Positions 21,196 through 32,639 of a stretch of 64,000 nucleotides of DNA are shown here, one piece after another. How positions within the stretch are numbered: the first letter of the stretch is position 1; each line of letters begins with the position of its first letter. Location of the stretch: contig CM060961.1 in NCBI GenBank assembly GCA_030765045.1, positions 30,797,305-30,861,304 on the forward strand, given 5' to 3'. Below the pieces are notes generated by a model that was not told the DNA's origin, searched no databases, and saw only the letters and a program-made list of their open reading frames with translations. The translations under genes were made by a program, and so were the position numbers. This DNA comes from Tenodera sinensis (taxonomy: Eukaryota > Arthropoda > Insecta > Mantodea > Mantidae).

Positions 21196-21199
21196 TTAA

Positions 21200-21618
21200 A
21201 GTAGCAACTACTGGTTTCCTTGGCTTTTATAGCGTTTTGTTCCACAATTTTGCAATTGCCAGCTTTTTCCTTATGCATACTTTTGTTTTGGTGTTTATTA
21301 AATGTGGAATTAGATATGGATTTTATCATGCTTTTAATTGATGGCATTGGTAGTCTGTTGTTTTTATAATATGCTTGTTACTTTCTTTGTTGCCCAGGAG
21401 TCGAACATATGAGAGGGCTCATTAGTAGGATACAGTTTTATTCATTTTTAGCCGAGTTTTTTGATGTTTTTTATTTTGGTTACTGTTGCACATTATAGTA
21501 TATTATTCAAGGCTATTCTTATTGTTGCAGGTTTAGAGTTAAATAATAATGTGTCTAGTTTATCTGGCTATAAATTCACAAATATCAATTCAACATTCAT
21601 TAGGGAAATACACGTCAC
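21200..21618. other. intronic stretch between two DNA transposons
   Basis: T-rich, no coding motif or terminal repeat. An 81-codon minus-strand open frame has no recognisable domain. Confidence 0.4.
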
Positions 21619-21660
21619 CAGTGGCGGCTGGTGAACAAAATAAGGTGTGTGCTACAATAC
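21619..21660 (-). repeat. candidate hAT terminus
   Basis: CAGTGGCGGCTGG starts here, resembling the CAGNGG-type ends of hAT elements, about 90 bp beyond the transposase stop. The opposite end beyond 23813 was not identified, so no target duplication could be tested. Confidence 0.5.
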
Positions 21661-21708
21661 CGCACAATGATTACACATTTTATATAATTAGTCTTACCTA
21701 ATGGTGAA

Positions 21709-23813
21709 ATATAAAGTCCATACGGCGCTTCTTTCGGCTGCAGAACTTATCGATCACCCTGGTATTAAACCCCTCCATGTTAGAAGCAATGCTTTTCTCC
21801 ATGGACAGCATTGCCAAAGCAGTAAGACGATCCTGTGACATAGTGTTTCTTAAGAACGTTTTTACGCGTTTTAAGCATGAAAGTATCTTTCTGGCTCAGA
21901 AGTGGTCATTAGCGTTGTGATCAAAATTTTTAGTAAAGTTGTAACTTCAGAAAACGAATCTTGCAGACTGTTAGAAATTATGTATTGCAATAGTTGCACA
22001 GCCCCGTCAATGTTTCTAAAGTCAGGTCTTGCATACAGAACTCTAAGTTGTGTCTTTAGCATTTTCTTGTTCAGTGTTGTATACGTAGTCACAGCAGTTT
22101 GAAGTTCACCCTCAGGAAACTGACTTAAAAAGCTGCCAAAGAATTTAGAGTTTAACAGCTTTGCTGCATCGAGATGACTAAGCGACTGAAAACGGCATCT
22201 AGCTTCCTCGATAATGCAGTCACACACTTCTTTGGCTTCTATTTTTAGACATTCTACCTTCTGGCGTATGCTCATTGATTCAGATGGAATCACAAATATA
22301 TCATCAGCTGCCTCTCGAATGTCACAGATTCACTGAATGACTGAAGACACAGCATTTTGCACTTTAACAGCTTCAGTTGATCTTCATTGCAGTTGATTAT
22401 AAAGTACATCAACATGAGGCATTACTCCGTGAAAGAATTTCAGCCATGAAAGGAATTTGCTGTCTTCTAAATAACGGAGAAGCCCATTTGCTTCCAGACA
22501 AGTCTTATCATGGGCAGAATTTTCCAACTCCGAAAAGCACTGCAGCAATTCTTCCTGATTTTCATAAATTACATTAACAGTTCTGGATCTAAAATTCCAC
22601 CTAGTTGCAGAACCACCAGGAACTCTTCTAGCCACCGCAGAAACCAGAGCTGCCAAGCGCTGTGGAGATCTCGAGAAAAAGGCAGGAAAAGCAGAGAGAT
22701 TAAGAAAAAATATTCTGGCAGACTTATTCTGCGAAGCTGCATGTACCATCACTAAGTTCAGTTGATGTGCATAGCAGTGAATATACTGCACATTTGGAAA
22801 CTGAGATTGTACTTTGGCTTGTACTCCACCAACTGCACCACTCATTACTGAAGCTCCATCGTAAGTTTGGGCAATAAGTTTATGACGTTTATCTCTGAAT
22901 AGTTCATTAAGCACTTTTAATATGCTTTCAGAAATTGCTTCTGCGTTTTGTCCCTCTGATTGCAAAAAACCCCAAAATCTCTCATATGGAACACCCTTTT
23001 TCTCATATCTAAATACTAATACAAGCTGGGTCTGATGCGAAACATCTGTGGTTTCATCTGCCATAACAGCCACAAAATCAGCTTCTTGCATTTCCTCCAG
23101 AATCACCTCACGACAGACTTCTAACATACAATCCAAGAGTTCGTTTTGGATGGTTTTAGAGGTCCCTTTGAATATATGGTTTGAGTCCATGTGTTCCTTC
23201 ACAGCACTATCAATGTTACTTACTAAATCTATAAGTCCTAAAAACACGCCAGGATTTTCAGAAGATTCAGTCTCATCATGTCCTCTCAAAGCAAGCTCAA
23301 ATGCACCACAAAACTTTATACAGTCAATTATGCGGGACAACACATACCTGTTTTTCTCTACTTGTAGATTATGCTTCAGCTTCGCCTCTTGATAAGCACG
23401 GCTTAACTGAGTCACAATATTTGTACTACCTAAAGCACTTACATCTAGTACATTGTTTAAATGTTTTACATTTTGTTTGTGTTTGTTAATAAGAACATTA
23501 ATATGCCCTAGGTCTGTCACTCCCGTCGTACTCCACGAATCACTGTTCCCAAAAAGCATGGAAAACAGAAAAGAGCATTTCTTTCCTGACATCCACATAT
23601 TCATGCATGCTCATAAATTTTGAGGTTAAATCGTCTGATGTAAGAATTATTTCTCCCTCCTTTTGCAGGTTGCATGATGTTTAGATTTGGTGTTTGCCTC
23701 CCTAACTGCTTCACTTGAACTATTTCTTCTAGAGTCCTCCTAGAGAAAGGATAATTTATTAGGCTGTCCACAGAATTCATTTTAGCGTACACAACACAGA
23801 TATTGCTCACCAC
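21709..23813 (-). pseudogene. hAT transposase gene, ZMYM1-like, broken
   Basis: Nearly full-length transposase of a hAT element in four minus-strand pieces. Piece 1 (23813-23604) reads SVDSLINYPFSRRTLEEIVQ and LGRQTPNLN. Piece 2 (23604-22387) is an open frame of 406 residues with TTGVTDLGHI, NRYVLSRIIDCIKFCGAFEL, the catalytic neighbourhood VAVMADETTDVS, then YDGASVMSG and YIHCYAHQLNLV. Piece 3 (22293-21871) carries the late helical part and SEPERYFHA. Piece 4 (to 21709) is one frame off and reads LKRVKTFLRNTMSQDRL, the hAT dimerisation region. At least three frameshifts and a stop before piece 3 disable it. The decay is light, suggesting fairly recent activity. The left terminus CAGTGGCGGCTGG is at 21619. 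I could not place the other end. Confidence 0.9.
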
Positions 23814-24926
23814 GCGAAACTGACATTCAGAACCTGAGTTTATGGAGTATTTCGTGGTTATTTGTTGCTGTCAAAAATAGTAGTGCCAACAGAAATTGCT
23901 CCACATGTCCAAGTTCCGAGAGTTTTATTCTCTCTGTTGCGTGCAAGGTCTATCAACAGCAACAGATAGTTGTCTCAACACCACATAGATGGCAGAAGTT
24001 GCATAACAGCAAGCATAGTAGTTAGATGACATTGCGTTCCTGCTATCTAGCGACTTTGTACAGAAGCAGCATGAATTCATGTGTTCCACTTCATGAGAGC
24101 ACAACGCTAGGTAAATTCAACCAATAGGAGAACAGATTTCAAGATCGTACATCTATGTTTCGCATGCGTGGATTGGTCTACATTCCCTGCAAAGGACTGA
24201 AGAATTTTGTAGCACCCAACGCATCACTTATCTCGTGTATGTGAGGCGTGCATCATCTTCGCACACAATGAGCAAAGAATACTAGCGCGCGGCATATAAA
24301 ATAGTGAAAGTGAAAGAAAATGTGCAATAATAATTGAGTATATGTTTAACACAAAGAAGAAACTATTTCCTGCAAAATAATCATTGTACTGTAGCACATA
24401 TTGACGAGCCGCGCTTACACATCACTGTCATTAGATTTATCCTGTATAGCACAAAATTTGGTATTCATCCAATATTTTATTTTTGGATTATGCTGTTCTC
24501 TCTGACCTTACTCTAAATGTTTTTCATAGGAGTTTGTTCATATGCTTTTCAGCTAATCTTAAAATGTGATTTCTAATGAGCTCTTGATATTGAATTTTTG
24601 GGTGATATGCAGTACTTTCTGTGCTTACTATAAGTGGCAGAGAAAGTAAAAAGAACACAAGTTTAGAAAAGGAAATGTGTATGGGAAAGGAATGGTTTCT
24701 CCCTGTTAGCAGACGCATCATAGGCTAACAATAGTGACTTTGTGGTCCTTTTAATCATTCAAAATTTGAATATATATATTATATTTATTTATGCAGCTTC
24801 ATTATTTCCAAGAACTAGTTTTGGATTTTTAAGCTAAGGGATTAAATGAGCCATATACTTGAGAGAAACCATCAATGCTTTGTCTGAGACAGGGCTTATT
24901 TAAATATTGCTGTTTGCTTGTTTCAG
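23814..24926. other. remaining intron 1 sequence
   Basis: The first few hundred bases probably hold the hAT 5' untranslated part and its diverged end. The rest shows no recognisable element. It ends with the pyrimidine-rich acceptor of the next exon (TGCTTGTTTCAG). Confidence 0.4.
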
Positions 24927-25066
24927 GTTCCACGCCTTATATGAAAATGTCAACTAGCATTCTGGAGGAATGCCATGAAACTTTTGTATCTTGCTTCCAT
25001 GGATTTTATCCAACAGCATTTTTAAAGTGGAATTGTCTCTGTGATCTTCTAGCAATCACAGATAAG
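24927..25066 (+). CDS. hiw: highwire/MYCBP2 E3 ligase, exon B
   Basis: Internal exon. It starts with two bases that complete the Ser codon opened by the preceding exon and ends in phase 0 at AAG before GTATAA. It encodes TPYMKMSTSILEECHETFVS, CFHGFYPTAFLKW and NCLCDLLAITDK. The ILEEC...F..CFH.FYPT..LKW.CLC(D/E)LL pattern is highly conserved in MYCBP2/highwire proteins, in the segment before the second PHR domain. Highwire is a giant neuronal RING E3 ligase that restrains synaptic growth and promotes axon degeneration, in part by degrading the DLK/Wallenda kinase (known biology). Confidence 0.9.
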
Positions 25067-25439
25067 GTATAACATGCTAATTTTACAAAAATGTCTAAAC
25101 ATTAATTATTATAGCTTTAGGTTCTGTGGAATTATTCTAAAACTGATTTTGGTCATTTGCTGGTAACACTAAGATTTATTAATCAGGTATTATATAATAC
25201 ACACCAGGGGTGGCTTCTTAATATGGTAGCATGTTTGTGCTATATCCGAAATCCTGGCTGTCTTTTTAATGTTAATAATAACGTATACTATTTATATATT
25301 TTGGGCTCATACCAAGCTGATCTTGTGGAATAGACTTCGGCAAGCATTATATTGTTTACAGGTACCAAGTAGTTTTCTGCTGGTTGCAATCCAGTCATAC
25401 AATGACTAGGTACTTGTCTTGATGAATCAAGGGAGCGTA

Positions 25440-26385
25440 CAGGTGTGCAGTAGGGAAATGTGGGGCATATGACTATATGTTGCAAAAATGCAAGTTTCCC
25501 TAACATTTGCTTAGAGATTGAACTAGTAAGTATTTCAGATAAAGTTACATTTCTGGGAATTTGGATTGATAGCAATCTTGATTGGGGAATTCATATTGAT
25601 GCTTCATTCCAAAAATTATGCCAAATTTGTTTTGCGTTATGTACTCTAGCATCATCAGTTAATCTTGACGTACTTAAAATAGCCTATTTGCATTCTTTCA
25701 CTCACAGTTATCCTATAGCATAATATTCTGGGGCAAGTCAAGCTATAGCAACAGAATCTTTATAACACAAAAGAGGATAATACTTTTAATGCTAAACCTT
25801 TCCAGCAATACAAACTGTATACCTTATTCCATATTGTTAAATATGTTGACAGTTCCCTCTGTATATCTTTACAAAGTACTAGTGTTCACTTATAAGCAGT
25901 TAAATAGTTATATCACAAATACTGAAATTCATAGGCACAATACTAGAGGTAAGTCAAATCTTCGCGATACAGGGTATAAAAGCACCTGTATGAAAAAAGC
26001 ATTCACTATAATGGAATTAAATTGTATAATAAACTCTCCCAATCATTTAAGATCATTTAAGAATTACCAAATATAGCTATATTTAAAAAGGAATTAAGGA
26101 AATTTCTAATAGTAGTTGTTCATTCTGTGAATGAATACCTGGAAGTTGTGTAGCGAATTAGTTGTTATAAATATGCATTACATTCTGATATGATTTAACC
26201 ATGTTTGTATATTAAAATTAGTTGTAAATAGTATCGCTTTATACATTTATATGTTAATGTATTAGTATTAATCTGTACATATGACCTTATTGAAATTTGT
26301 ATTTTGTAGTATTGATTGTTTTGACAAAGCTAATATTTCTGTATTTGAAATCATATGGTGAATAAATTTGATTTGATTTGTTGTT
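25440..26385 (+). pseudogene. 5'-truncated LINE, reverse transcriptase C-terminus
   Basis: Sense to hiw. Reads KVTFLGIWIDSNLDW, then a thumb-like helix (ALCTLASSVNLDVLKIAYL), HSYLSYSIIFWG after a frameshift, QKRIILLMLNLS, SVYLYKVLVFTYKQ, HRHNTRGKSNLR and a final helix, the usual Jockey-like order. The 3' end is a repeat of TTTGA/TTTGATT near 26360-26385. The preceding exon's donor is some 370 bp upstream, unaffected. Confidence 0.75.
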
Positions 26386-26599
26386 GGTCAGCCTAGTAGC
26401 CAGCGTGTAAGGAATAGAACAATCACTAAAGATGACAAGTTGTCAACTTTCATGACATAAACAGCAATATCTATTGGTTTCATAATAAACTTTTGTCTCA
26501 CCTCTGCTCATCTATATATAGTGAATGCACTAAGAAGAATGATTTATATGCTCACCAGAGAAACTTTCTTCCTGCAAGACACATACAAGCTGTTACTAT

Positions 26600-26895
26600 C
26601 TGTAACAAGAACTTAAATTGAAGCAACTGCTAAGAGAAAGCAAAAGGAAAGGGAGATAGATACCAATTTCTTCAAAACAGATGCCATGGTGAACCTGGAG
26701 TGGACCAACAGCATCCAAAGCACACAACCATCACGATTCACGGAGACCGCCACAATATGTGCACAGAGGATAAATACCACCAACCAGACAACCAATGTGT
26801 GTGAAATGTGTAGGCAAAGGTGTGAACTATACCACTTCAACAAATGCAGAAAAAGACCACAGACTCAGAACGAACTTAAAAAAATCACCACATAG
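26600..26895 (+). other. unassigned open frame with Cys/His cluster
   Basis: A + strand frame of 69 codons from ATG 26686, open further 5', ends with CEMCRQRCELYHFNKC, a plausible zinc-binding C..C...C...H...C arrangement, then a Lys/Arg-rich tail. It is probably the end of a decayed mobile element ORF, but I cannot name the family. No splice signals tie it to hiw. Confidence 0.3.
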
Positions 26896-26989
26896 ACACT
26901 GAATGCTCTTTAGAGTGTGCCTTTTACTTATAGTGAGCATTAGTATGTTGCCTGTATGCTACATGGTTGTGCTCTATTGTATTGAGTCG

Positions 26990-27290
26990 TTCTTCGTGGT
27001 CTAGGGGCAACATGCTAGCCTGTGGTTTTCAGAGGTTGCAGGTTGAATCCAACAAAGGATGATGGATTTTTTCAGGCATAAAAATCCTTAGCATGGTTTC
27101 CCTTGGAAGGGAAGTAAAGCCAGTGATGATTTATGGCACCTGTGATTCCACGTTCCTAATCTCAAAATGCTCAGATCGGTACCACCTTTCTATTACAATA
27201 TTGGGCTTCTCTTGAATAAAAGAGGCTTTCAAGCAAAATAAGCAGTCTTTCATTCCCATTATACAGCGGAATGCTGAGAACTACAGTAGT
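26990..27290 (+). repeat. tRNA-like SINE of a separate family
   Basis: Begins GTGGTCTAGGGGCAACATGC, tRNA A-box-like, followed by a B-box-like GGTTGAATCC. A body follows with CCCTTGGAAGGGAAGTAAAGC and a stretch typical of insect SINEs (ATGCTCAGATCGGTACCACC). No tail or target duplication defined. Confidence 0.55.
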
Positions 27291-27490
27291 GAAAAAGCAT
27301 CCATAAATAAAACCTCAACCTCAATCTAAAATAACACTTAGGCCAATGTTGTTATGCATAAGAAACCTGTGCAGTACTGCGTACTTTCAGGTGTTTTGCT
27401 GTTTTTATGACGTTCAGCATAAGTAATAATAAAGTTTGAGCAAATTATACAGCACGACTATTTCCAGGAAATAAGCAGTCACATTTGTTT

Positions 27491-28048
27491 GAGAGGTAGA
27501 ATCGGAACTGAAAAATTCAATGCCACAACTGGGATTTGAATCACAGTCCTTCTGCTGATGTGAGACTCCCTTTGTGGTCTACCAGGAGAAATACAAAGTG
27601 GTTGGAGAATTCAATGTCATTCCGGCAGGTTGTCACAGTAGCATAATGGTTAGAGCGATCACACAGCATTTTTTAGAGGAAGGTAGTGGTTCAAATACCA
27701 GCTTTGGCATTTCTACCTCTCAAACATTGCCCACACATGACATTGCGTGTTTAAAAACACCAACAGTAAGTTTGTTGGTATAAATAAATAATAGGTAATC
27801 ACATTTTTGAGAGGTAGAACTGGAACTTAAAAATTCAATGCCACAACTGGGATTTTAACCACAGACCTTCCGCTTACCAAGTGGCTGCTCTACCACAGAG
27901 CTATTGTGATAAACTGCCAGAATGGCATTAAATAATCAAACCAGTTCGTATTTCTCCTGGTAAACCAGTTCTACCTCTCAAACTTTGCCCACACATGGCT
28001 TGTGTGTTTAAAAACACCAACAGTAAGTTTGTTGGCATAAATAAATAA
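27491..28048. mobile_element. SINE cluster at the exon C acceptor, with 12-bp target repeat
   Basis: Four partial main-family SINEs in alternating orientation: minus 27491-27560, + to about 27795, minus 27809-27965, + to 28048. The outer edges carry the direct repeat TCACATTTGTTT (27479-27490 and 28049-28060). A third, slightly changed copy (TCACATTTTT) lies between units at 27799. This indicates repeated insertion into one site. The right repeat is itself the polypyrimidine tract of the next exon. Confidence 0.85.
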
Positions 28049-28065
28049 TCACATTTGTTTTTTAG

Positions 28066-28305
28066 GGAAGTGGAGAAATGCAAAGCACTTCTGACAGACT
28101 GTTGAGTGCAGTATTAGCAGCCCTGTGCAGTCCTACAGTTAGACTTCGCTCCACATTTCCCATACTCAACAGTGTTCTAGATGCATCAGATTCCTCACTG
28201 AAGCGACAACTCAGTCCATCAGATAACACTGGATTACCAATGATGCCCTGTGTTGATGGTCATCATTATCCTATATTAGTGGAGCAAATGAGCTATAGGA
28301 GTCAG
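28066..28305 (+). CDS. hiw: highwire/MYCBP2 E3 ligase, exon C
   Basis: Eighty full codons, phase 0 at both ends. Acceptor TTTGTTTTTTAG, donor after CAG (GTTGGT). It encodes GSGEMQSTSDRLLSAVLAAL, CSPTVRLRSTFPILNSV and a Ser-rich linker ending GHHYPILVEQMSYRSQ. LLxAVLAALCSPxVRLRxTFPIL corresponds to a conserved helical block of MYCBP2/highwire preceding the second PHR domain. The acceptor is unusual because a SINE cluster ends only 17 bases upstream. The donor GTTGGT is weaker than the GTAAGT used by neighbours. Confidence 0.9.
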
Positions 28306-29335
28306 GTTGGTATTCAACATTATTTAAGATAGTGGAGGAAAAATTATGATTCTGTGCTATGCCAAATGACTCTGTAAAGAAGTTTTAAAAATAAGGCATA
28401 TATTGATGAATAGAATTGAACAGAATCTTATTTTTACATTCATACAGTTTTCTCTATCAGTCTTTATGTTTATAGAAATCCTACAACCTATTCTTAAGAA
28501 AATTTATTTTTCTGTCACATCATCGTAATTGAGATATCAGATATAGATCGATTAATTATGCATTCATTATAGGGATAGAGGAAACCAGATGTCTAAAGGT
28601 TATTTTCTGGCATGGAAATTCCATACTCTTTCCTTGACAACAAGAAACAATTGCATAGCAAACAGCACTTTTAAAAAATAACATGTTGAACAATTCAAAC
28701 CAATAATATTGAATGTCTTGGAAATGGTTAATGCCACAAAAATAGTTATTTAAAATAAATTGTGTGTTCCAAAGAAATCTTCATTTTTTGCACAGTTTGT
28801 TTGTGTCCATCTCTTATGATTTACAAGTTATGCCAAATTATAGAATGTTTGTTTTGAATGTAGAGGGCTTCACAGGTTTTTCTCAGAAAATTTAAAAATA
28901 TGTATTGTATATGCATGTAAATATTTATGCTATTTAATCAAAATCATTTGAGCCATTTTTGAGAAAATAAAAGTTTGGAAATAGTTTCCATGTAAAGGGT
29001 AGTTGACATGGCTGAAAATCTTCATTCAATTTTTGGGTAGAATGCAATGTTTCCTCTATTTACTAGCTCCATTTTAGAATAACAGGCTTTAAGAAAAATG
29101 TATGGCAATCCTATCTGAGTTTTTTAATACCACATTCAGAAAGCATTTTTATACACAGGATTTTTGTCAAATAATACTTAATGGGAATAACATAATAGGA
29201 ATAACTTAAAATTACAATTTGTATCCATTATATACAGATATTCCATTTGTTGATTCTCTAGTTTATAAGTTTTGTAATTCAAAGAACGGAACTAAGAACT
29301 AAAATCTTCACTTATCTTAGTAATTATTACAAGTT
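28306..29335. other. intron sequence, nothing recognised
   Basis: AT-rich intronic sequence without coding motifs or element ends. Confidence 0.45.
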
Positions 29336-29340
29336 CTTCA

Positions 29341-29385
29341 AATGCTGACTAGTTTCAAGTTGCATCCAACAATTTTCAAATGTGA
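29341..29385 (-). ncRNA. hammerhead-like motif, Penelope 29-kb remnant (outer copy)
   Basis: Minus strand: UUGAAAAU, a short imperfect stem II around GUUG/CAAC, GAAAC, loop UA, and GUC as the cleavage triplet. It lies downstream (in element sense) of the endonuclease frame and about 230 bp from a second copy. Stem II is weaker than in the other copies. Confidence 0.45.
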
Positions 29386-29571
29386 AATGGTATTTGAATA
29401 ATTTTCTAACCTCATAAGTAAAATTGTCAAAACATTACTTCATATTTTGTGTAAAAACCTGATGTGGTAGACAAAAATGGAAGTTATTTCTAGAATCAGC
29501 ATAAAAATCCAAAGTAAAAACAAATTAGAAACTAAAAGCTTCACTTATCTTAGTAATATTCCAAGTTCTTT

Positions 29572-29616
29572 GGTGCTAACAAGTTTCGAGTTGACTCCAA
29601 CTCATTTTCAAAGCTA
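29572..29616 (-). ncRNA. hammerhead-like motif, Penelope 29-kb remnant (inner copy)
   Basis: Minus strand: stem I GCU/AGC, core UUGAAAAU, six-pair stem II GAGUUG/CAACUC with loop GAGU, GAAAC, loop UU, GUU cleavage triplet. Compared with the canonical CUGANGA core, C3 and G8 are both changed (U3, A8), preserving a Watson-Crick pair. One extra base sits before stem II. It is probably part of the PLE terminal repeat. Confidence 0.55.
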
Positions 29617-29699
29617 TACAAACAAATTAGTCACCATAGATACTGATGCTCATTTTAATCACCAATCTCTGAAAACAAAAACCTATAAATACAGTCTAT

Positions 29700-30805
29700 T
29701 GGAGGGATTTCAAAATTCATAATGGTTTCTGTTTTTTAAAATAAATATCTTTTCCCAAACCATTAAATCTATAGGCCCACTTAATTGTTTTAATAATTTA
29801 ACCTCTGGATTAATTTCATGATTAAATGACCAAAAATGATCTGCCACAGCTGATTTATCAGTTTGTTTATATTTAATATTTCTAAAATGTTCTTTTATTC
29901 TGGTTTCTAAATGACATTTAGTTTTACCAATATAAACCTTATCACAATCCAAACAGCTAAATTAATAAATGCCAGATTTTTTATAATTTGGAATTTTATG
30001 TTTTTTAGAAAAATTTAGTAAATTTTTTATATTGAATTTATATTGAGGGACCAAATTTATTCCATATTCTTTAAAAAATTTTGTAAATTTTTTATTGGCC
30101 CATGGATGGTAACTAAACTTTTTAAAAATACAATTATTTTTTATTTTTTTGAGTGTAGAAACCTCTCTAACAGCCTTTTGATACTTAAATTTTTGTATCT
30201 TTTTATGTATAAAATATGTATTAAAACCATTAATTACTGCAGTGTTTATATTGTGTCAAATTCTTCTTTATTAAGGGGTATATTTATTAACCTATAAATT
30301 AAACTATTGAAAACAGCAAATTTATGTGCAAAAGGATTAAAAATTTTATTTTTTATGTAATTATCAGAGTGAGTAGATTTTCTATAAATACCAAAATTCA
30401 ATTTATTGTTATGTCTTTTAATTTTTAAGTCCAGGAACAGAAGGCATCCATTATGTTCGGTTTCCAAAGTGAATTGTATGGCTTTATCCTGTAAATTTAA
30501 AAGTTTTAAAGCATCATTTATCTGTTTTTTAGGGACAGCAGTAAAAATGTCATCCACAATCTATACCATGTTTTAAAAATTAGAGGGAATGATTTTATAA
30601 TTTGAGTTTCAGAAAAGCTCATGAAAAGATTAGCAAGAAATGGTGAAAGTGGACTACCCATTGCCAAGCCAGAAGCTTGTTGAAAAAAATTACCATTAAA
30701 ACTAAAGAAATTTTGATCTAAACAAAGATTTGTAAGTTTTACAAAATCAGCATAAAAAGTTGATTCGAAAACACCTTCTTCTAAGATGATATTTGACAAA
30801 AAGTT
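29700..30805 (-). pseudogene. Penelope-like retroelement, RT plus GIY-YIG endonuclease
   Basis: Minus strand. The RT part starts near 30800 with QASGLAMGSPLSPFLANLFM, a Penelope/telomerase-type RT block. After a frameshift it continues with IVDDIF (catalytic YVDD position), LEFTLE-like LDLKI, and YRKSTHSDNYI. The linker to about 29980 reads NLLNFSKKHKIPNYKKSGIY. The GIY-YIG nuclease then reads CLDCDKVYIGKT, RIKEHFRNIKYKQ, AVADHFWSFNHEIN and ends at 29710. A stop replaces one residue between GIY and FSC. The N-terminal half is missing. RT fused to a C-terminal GIY-YIG nuclease is diagnostic for Penelope-like elements. Confidence 0.85.
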
Positions 30806-31065
30806 TTAAAATGCAGACTAGTGTAATGTTTAAAAGAATGAAACAGGAAAAGGGAATTCTTTAAAATTGAATGGGAAAAATAGAATTTGAAATATGGATT
30901 TGGAAAAATATAGCTTTTGGAAAAATGAATGTTCAGAAAAGTAGATTCAGAAAAATGGTTGGAATGATATGATAGAGAAAGTAATAACAAAAATTGTAAA
31001 TGAACCTTACTCTTTAAACATTAATTTTCCATGTATAACATTTGAAAATTATTCAAAATTTGCAG

Positions 31066-31260
31066 TTAGAGGGTACTAGTGTGGTTGGCAACTGGTTATT
31101 CCGAGAAGTCCTTGAAAGGTTGTTGGACATTGTTACCCTTCCGGTGAAGCAAGCTCTCTGTCAGGAAAAGACTTCATTTTCAAATGAACTGGTTAAAAAC
31201 TGCTGCCATCTGTTGGCAAGAGTAGTAGCAGAGCTTGCATCACAATCAAGTGGCACAGAT
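31066..31260 (+). CDS. hiw: highwire/MYCBP2 E3 ligase, exon D
   Basis: Sixty-five codons, phase 0 on both sides, bounded by TTTGCAG and GTAAGT. It encodes LEGTSVVGNWLFREVLERLL, DIVTLPVKQALCQ and NCCHLLARVVAELASQSSGTD. This is the amphipathic helical region just before the second PHR domain in MYCBP2-type proteins. No signal peptide or membrane segment. Confidence 0.92.
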
Positions 31261-31559
31261 GTAAGTATTTTGTTTACTGTATATTAATGTGTTTTTGTTT
31301 TGTTTTTATAACAAGATTACATGGTAACTTCTTGTATCTAGAGTTATAATTCTCAGCTTTAAAACAGACAAACATACATAGAACTGGAGATTAGGAGGAT
31401 CAAAAGGATTTCTAGCATTGTTTCATTATGTTTCTCACAATTTTAAGACTTCTTTTACCAGCGATGCTTAGGAACTGTACATACATGGTTTGTTTTGTAG
31501 TACACAATAAATGAGAAAATATCAGATTTTCATAAAAAATTAAGAAAGTAACAATATTG

Positions 31560-31890
31560 AATGGGTAATATCAGACTGAAAAATTCAGTGCCATAGTCAG
31601 GATTTAATGCACAGATCTTTGGCTTACCTTGCCACAGCTGTAACCAACTGAGCTACCTTGCTGGCATAACACTAAATTATCCAACTGACTCACATATTTA
31701 TTTTTCCTGGTAAACCACGAGAATTTCTTGCTGTTTACAAAAAAAAGTGAGTCAGTTGGACAATTAAAGTTGTGTCAGTATTTTGCCATGATAGCTCAGC
31801 AAGTTGCAACGGCAGCAAGGTAAGCCATATGATTAAAATTCTGGCTATGCATTGAACTTTTCAATCCCAGTCTGCCTTTTCAGCTTTAGA
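31560..31890. repeat. inverted pair of an older SINE subfamily
   Basis: A minus-strand head (31575-31700: TTAATGCACAGATC..., CCAACTGAGCTACC) faces a + strand head (31735-31885: ATGATAGCTCAGCAAGTTGC, GATTAAAATTCTGGC). Both include the shared segment around GAGTCAGTTGGA. More diverged from the main SINE family than the copies elsewhere. Confidence 0.65.
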
Positions 31891-32263
31891 CTATGCTCGA
31901 CATGTGTGTAAGATCAATTAATTATTATAGGTATGTAGGTAAATAATGCTCTGGAGTTAACAGCAATGTAATTTTCCTTAATTGTTGTACATTGAGCTAA
32001 TAAAACACAATATGCTTACCCATCATAAATGTTACAAATTTAATATTACCAACTGTAATAACGTATTTCTTTCTGTTTGCCATGTATCAGTGTTGACATT
32101 TCTTTACATTACCAGAATTTGTGTTATACTTAATCCAAACTGAAAAATAAGCTTTTCAAGTAATAGCAGCTCTCTTTGTTTACATTCTGTAAGTTTACTG
32201 TTTAGTTCAATTTCATTTGGTGTAAGTCCCCAAATAACACTAGAGCACGCTGTCTTTTGCCAG

Positions 32264-32470
32264 GAGGACCTTCAAGGAGCATGTGGCCGTATTCTACATA
32301 CTACGCCATCTCGCTTCACTCGCACTAATCAAAGCCGCACATGGAACACTGGAAATGGCTCTCCAGATGCTATTTGCTTCTCTGTTGATCGTCCAGGAAT
32401 TGTAATTGCCGGAGTCTGTGTTTATGGAGGTGTTGGCACTTATGAATATGAGCTAGAATTGCTTGATGAT
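32264..32470 (+). CDS. hiw: highwire/MYCBP2 E3 ligase, exon E (PHR domain, first half)
   Basis: Sixty-nine codons in phase 0 with no in-frame Met. Acceptor TTTTGCCAG, donor GTAAGT. It encodes EDLQGACGRILHTTPSRFTR, then WNTGNGSPDAICFSVDRPGI, VIAGVCVYGGVGTYEYELELLDD, the N-terminal half of a PHR (PAM/highwire/RPM-1) beta-sandwich domain. It is joined in frame to the next exon to complete the domain. PHR domains mediate binding of partners and localisation. Because the following exons lead toward the filamin repeat, this is most likely the second of the two PHR domains. Confidence 0.95.
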
Positions 32471-32639
32471 GTAAGTAAAAGGATTTCTCAGAATTAATAT
32501 ACAAAAAATTATGTACATGGTTTACAATAATTATGCACGCAAAAATCAGTACAGTTGATCTTGTTACAGTGAAGGGAGAGTTTATGTTAGTGTTTATTGT
32601 TATCAGCTGTAGAAATTACAACGTAATTCATAGCATCAG

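Larger units (their letters stand above)
7134..24926 (+). other. intron 1 of hiw, TE-filled
   Basis: A 17.8-kb GT-AG intron. It holds a LINE fragment, an inverted SINE pair, an antisense LINE split by a complete gypsy-type element, a piggyBac-like element and a broken hAT gene, all listed separately. Confidence 0.7.
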
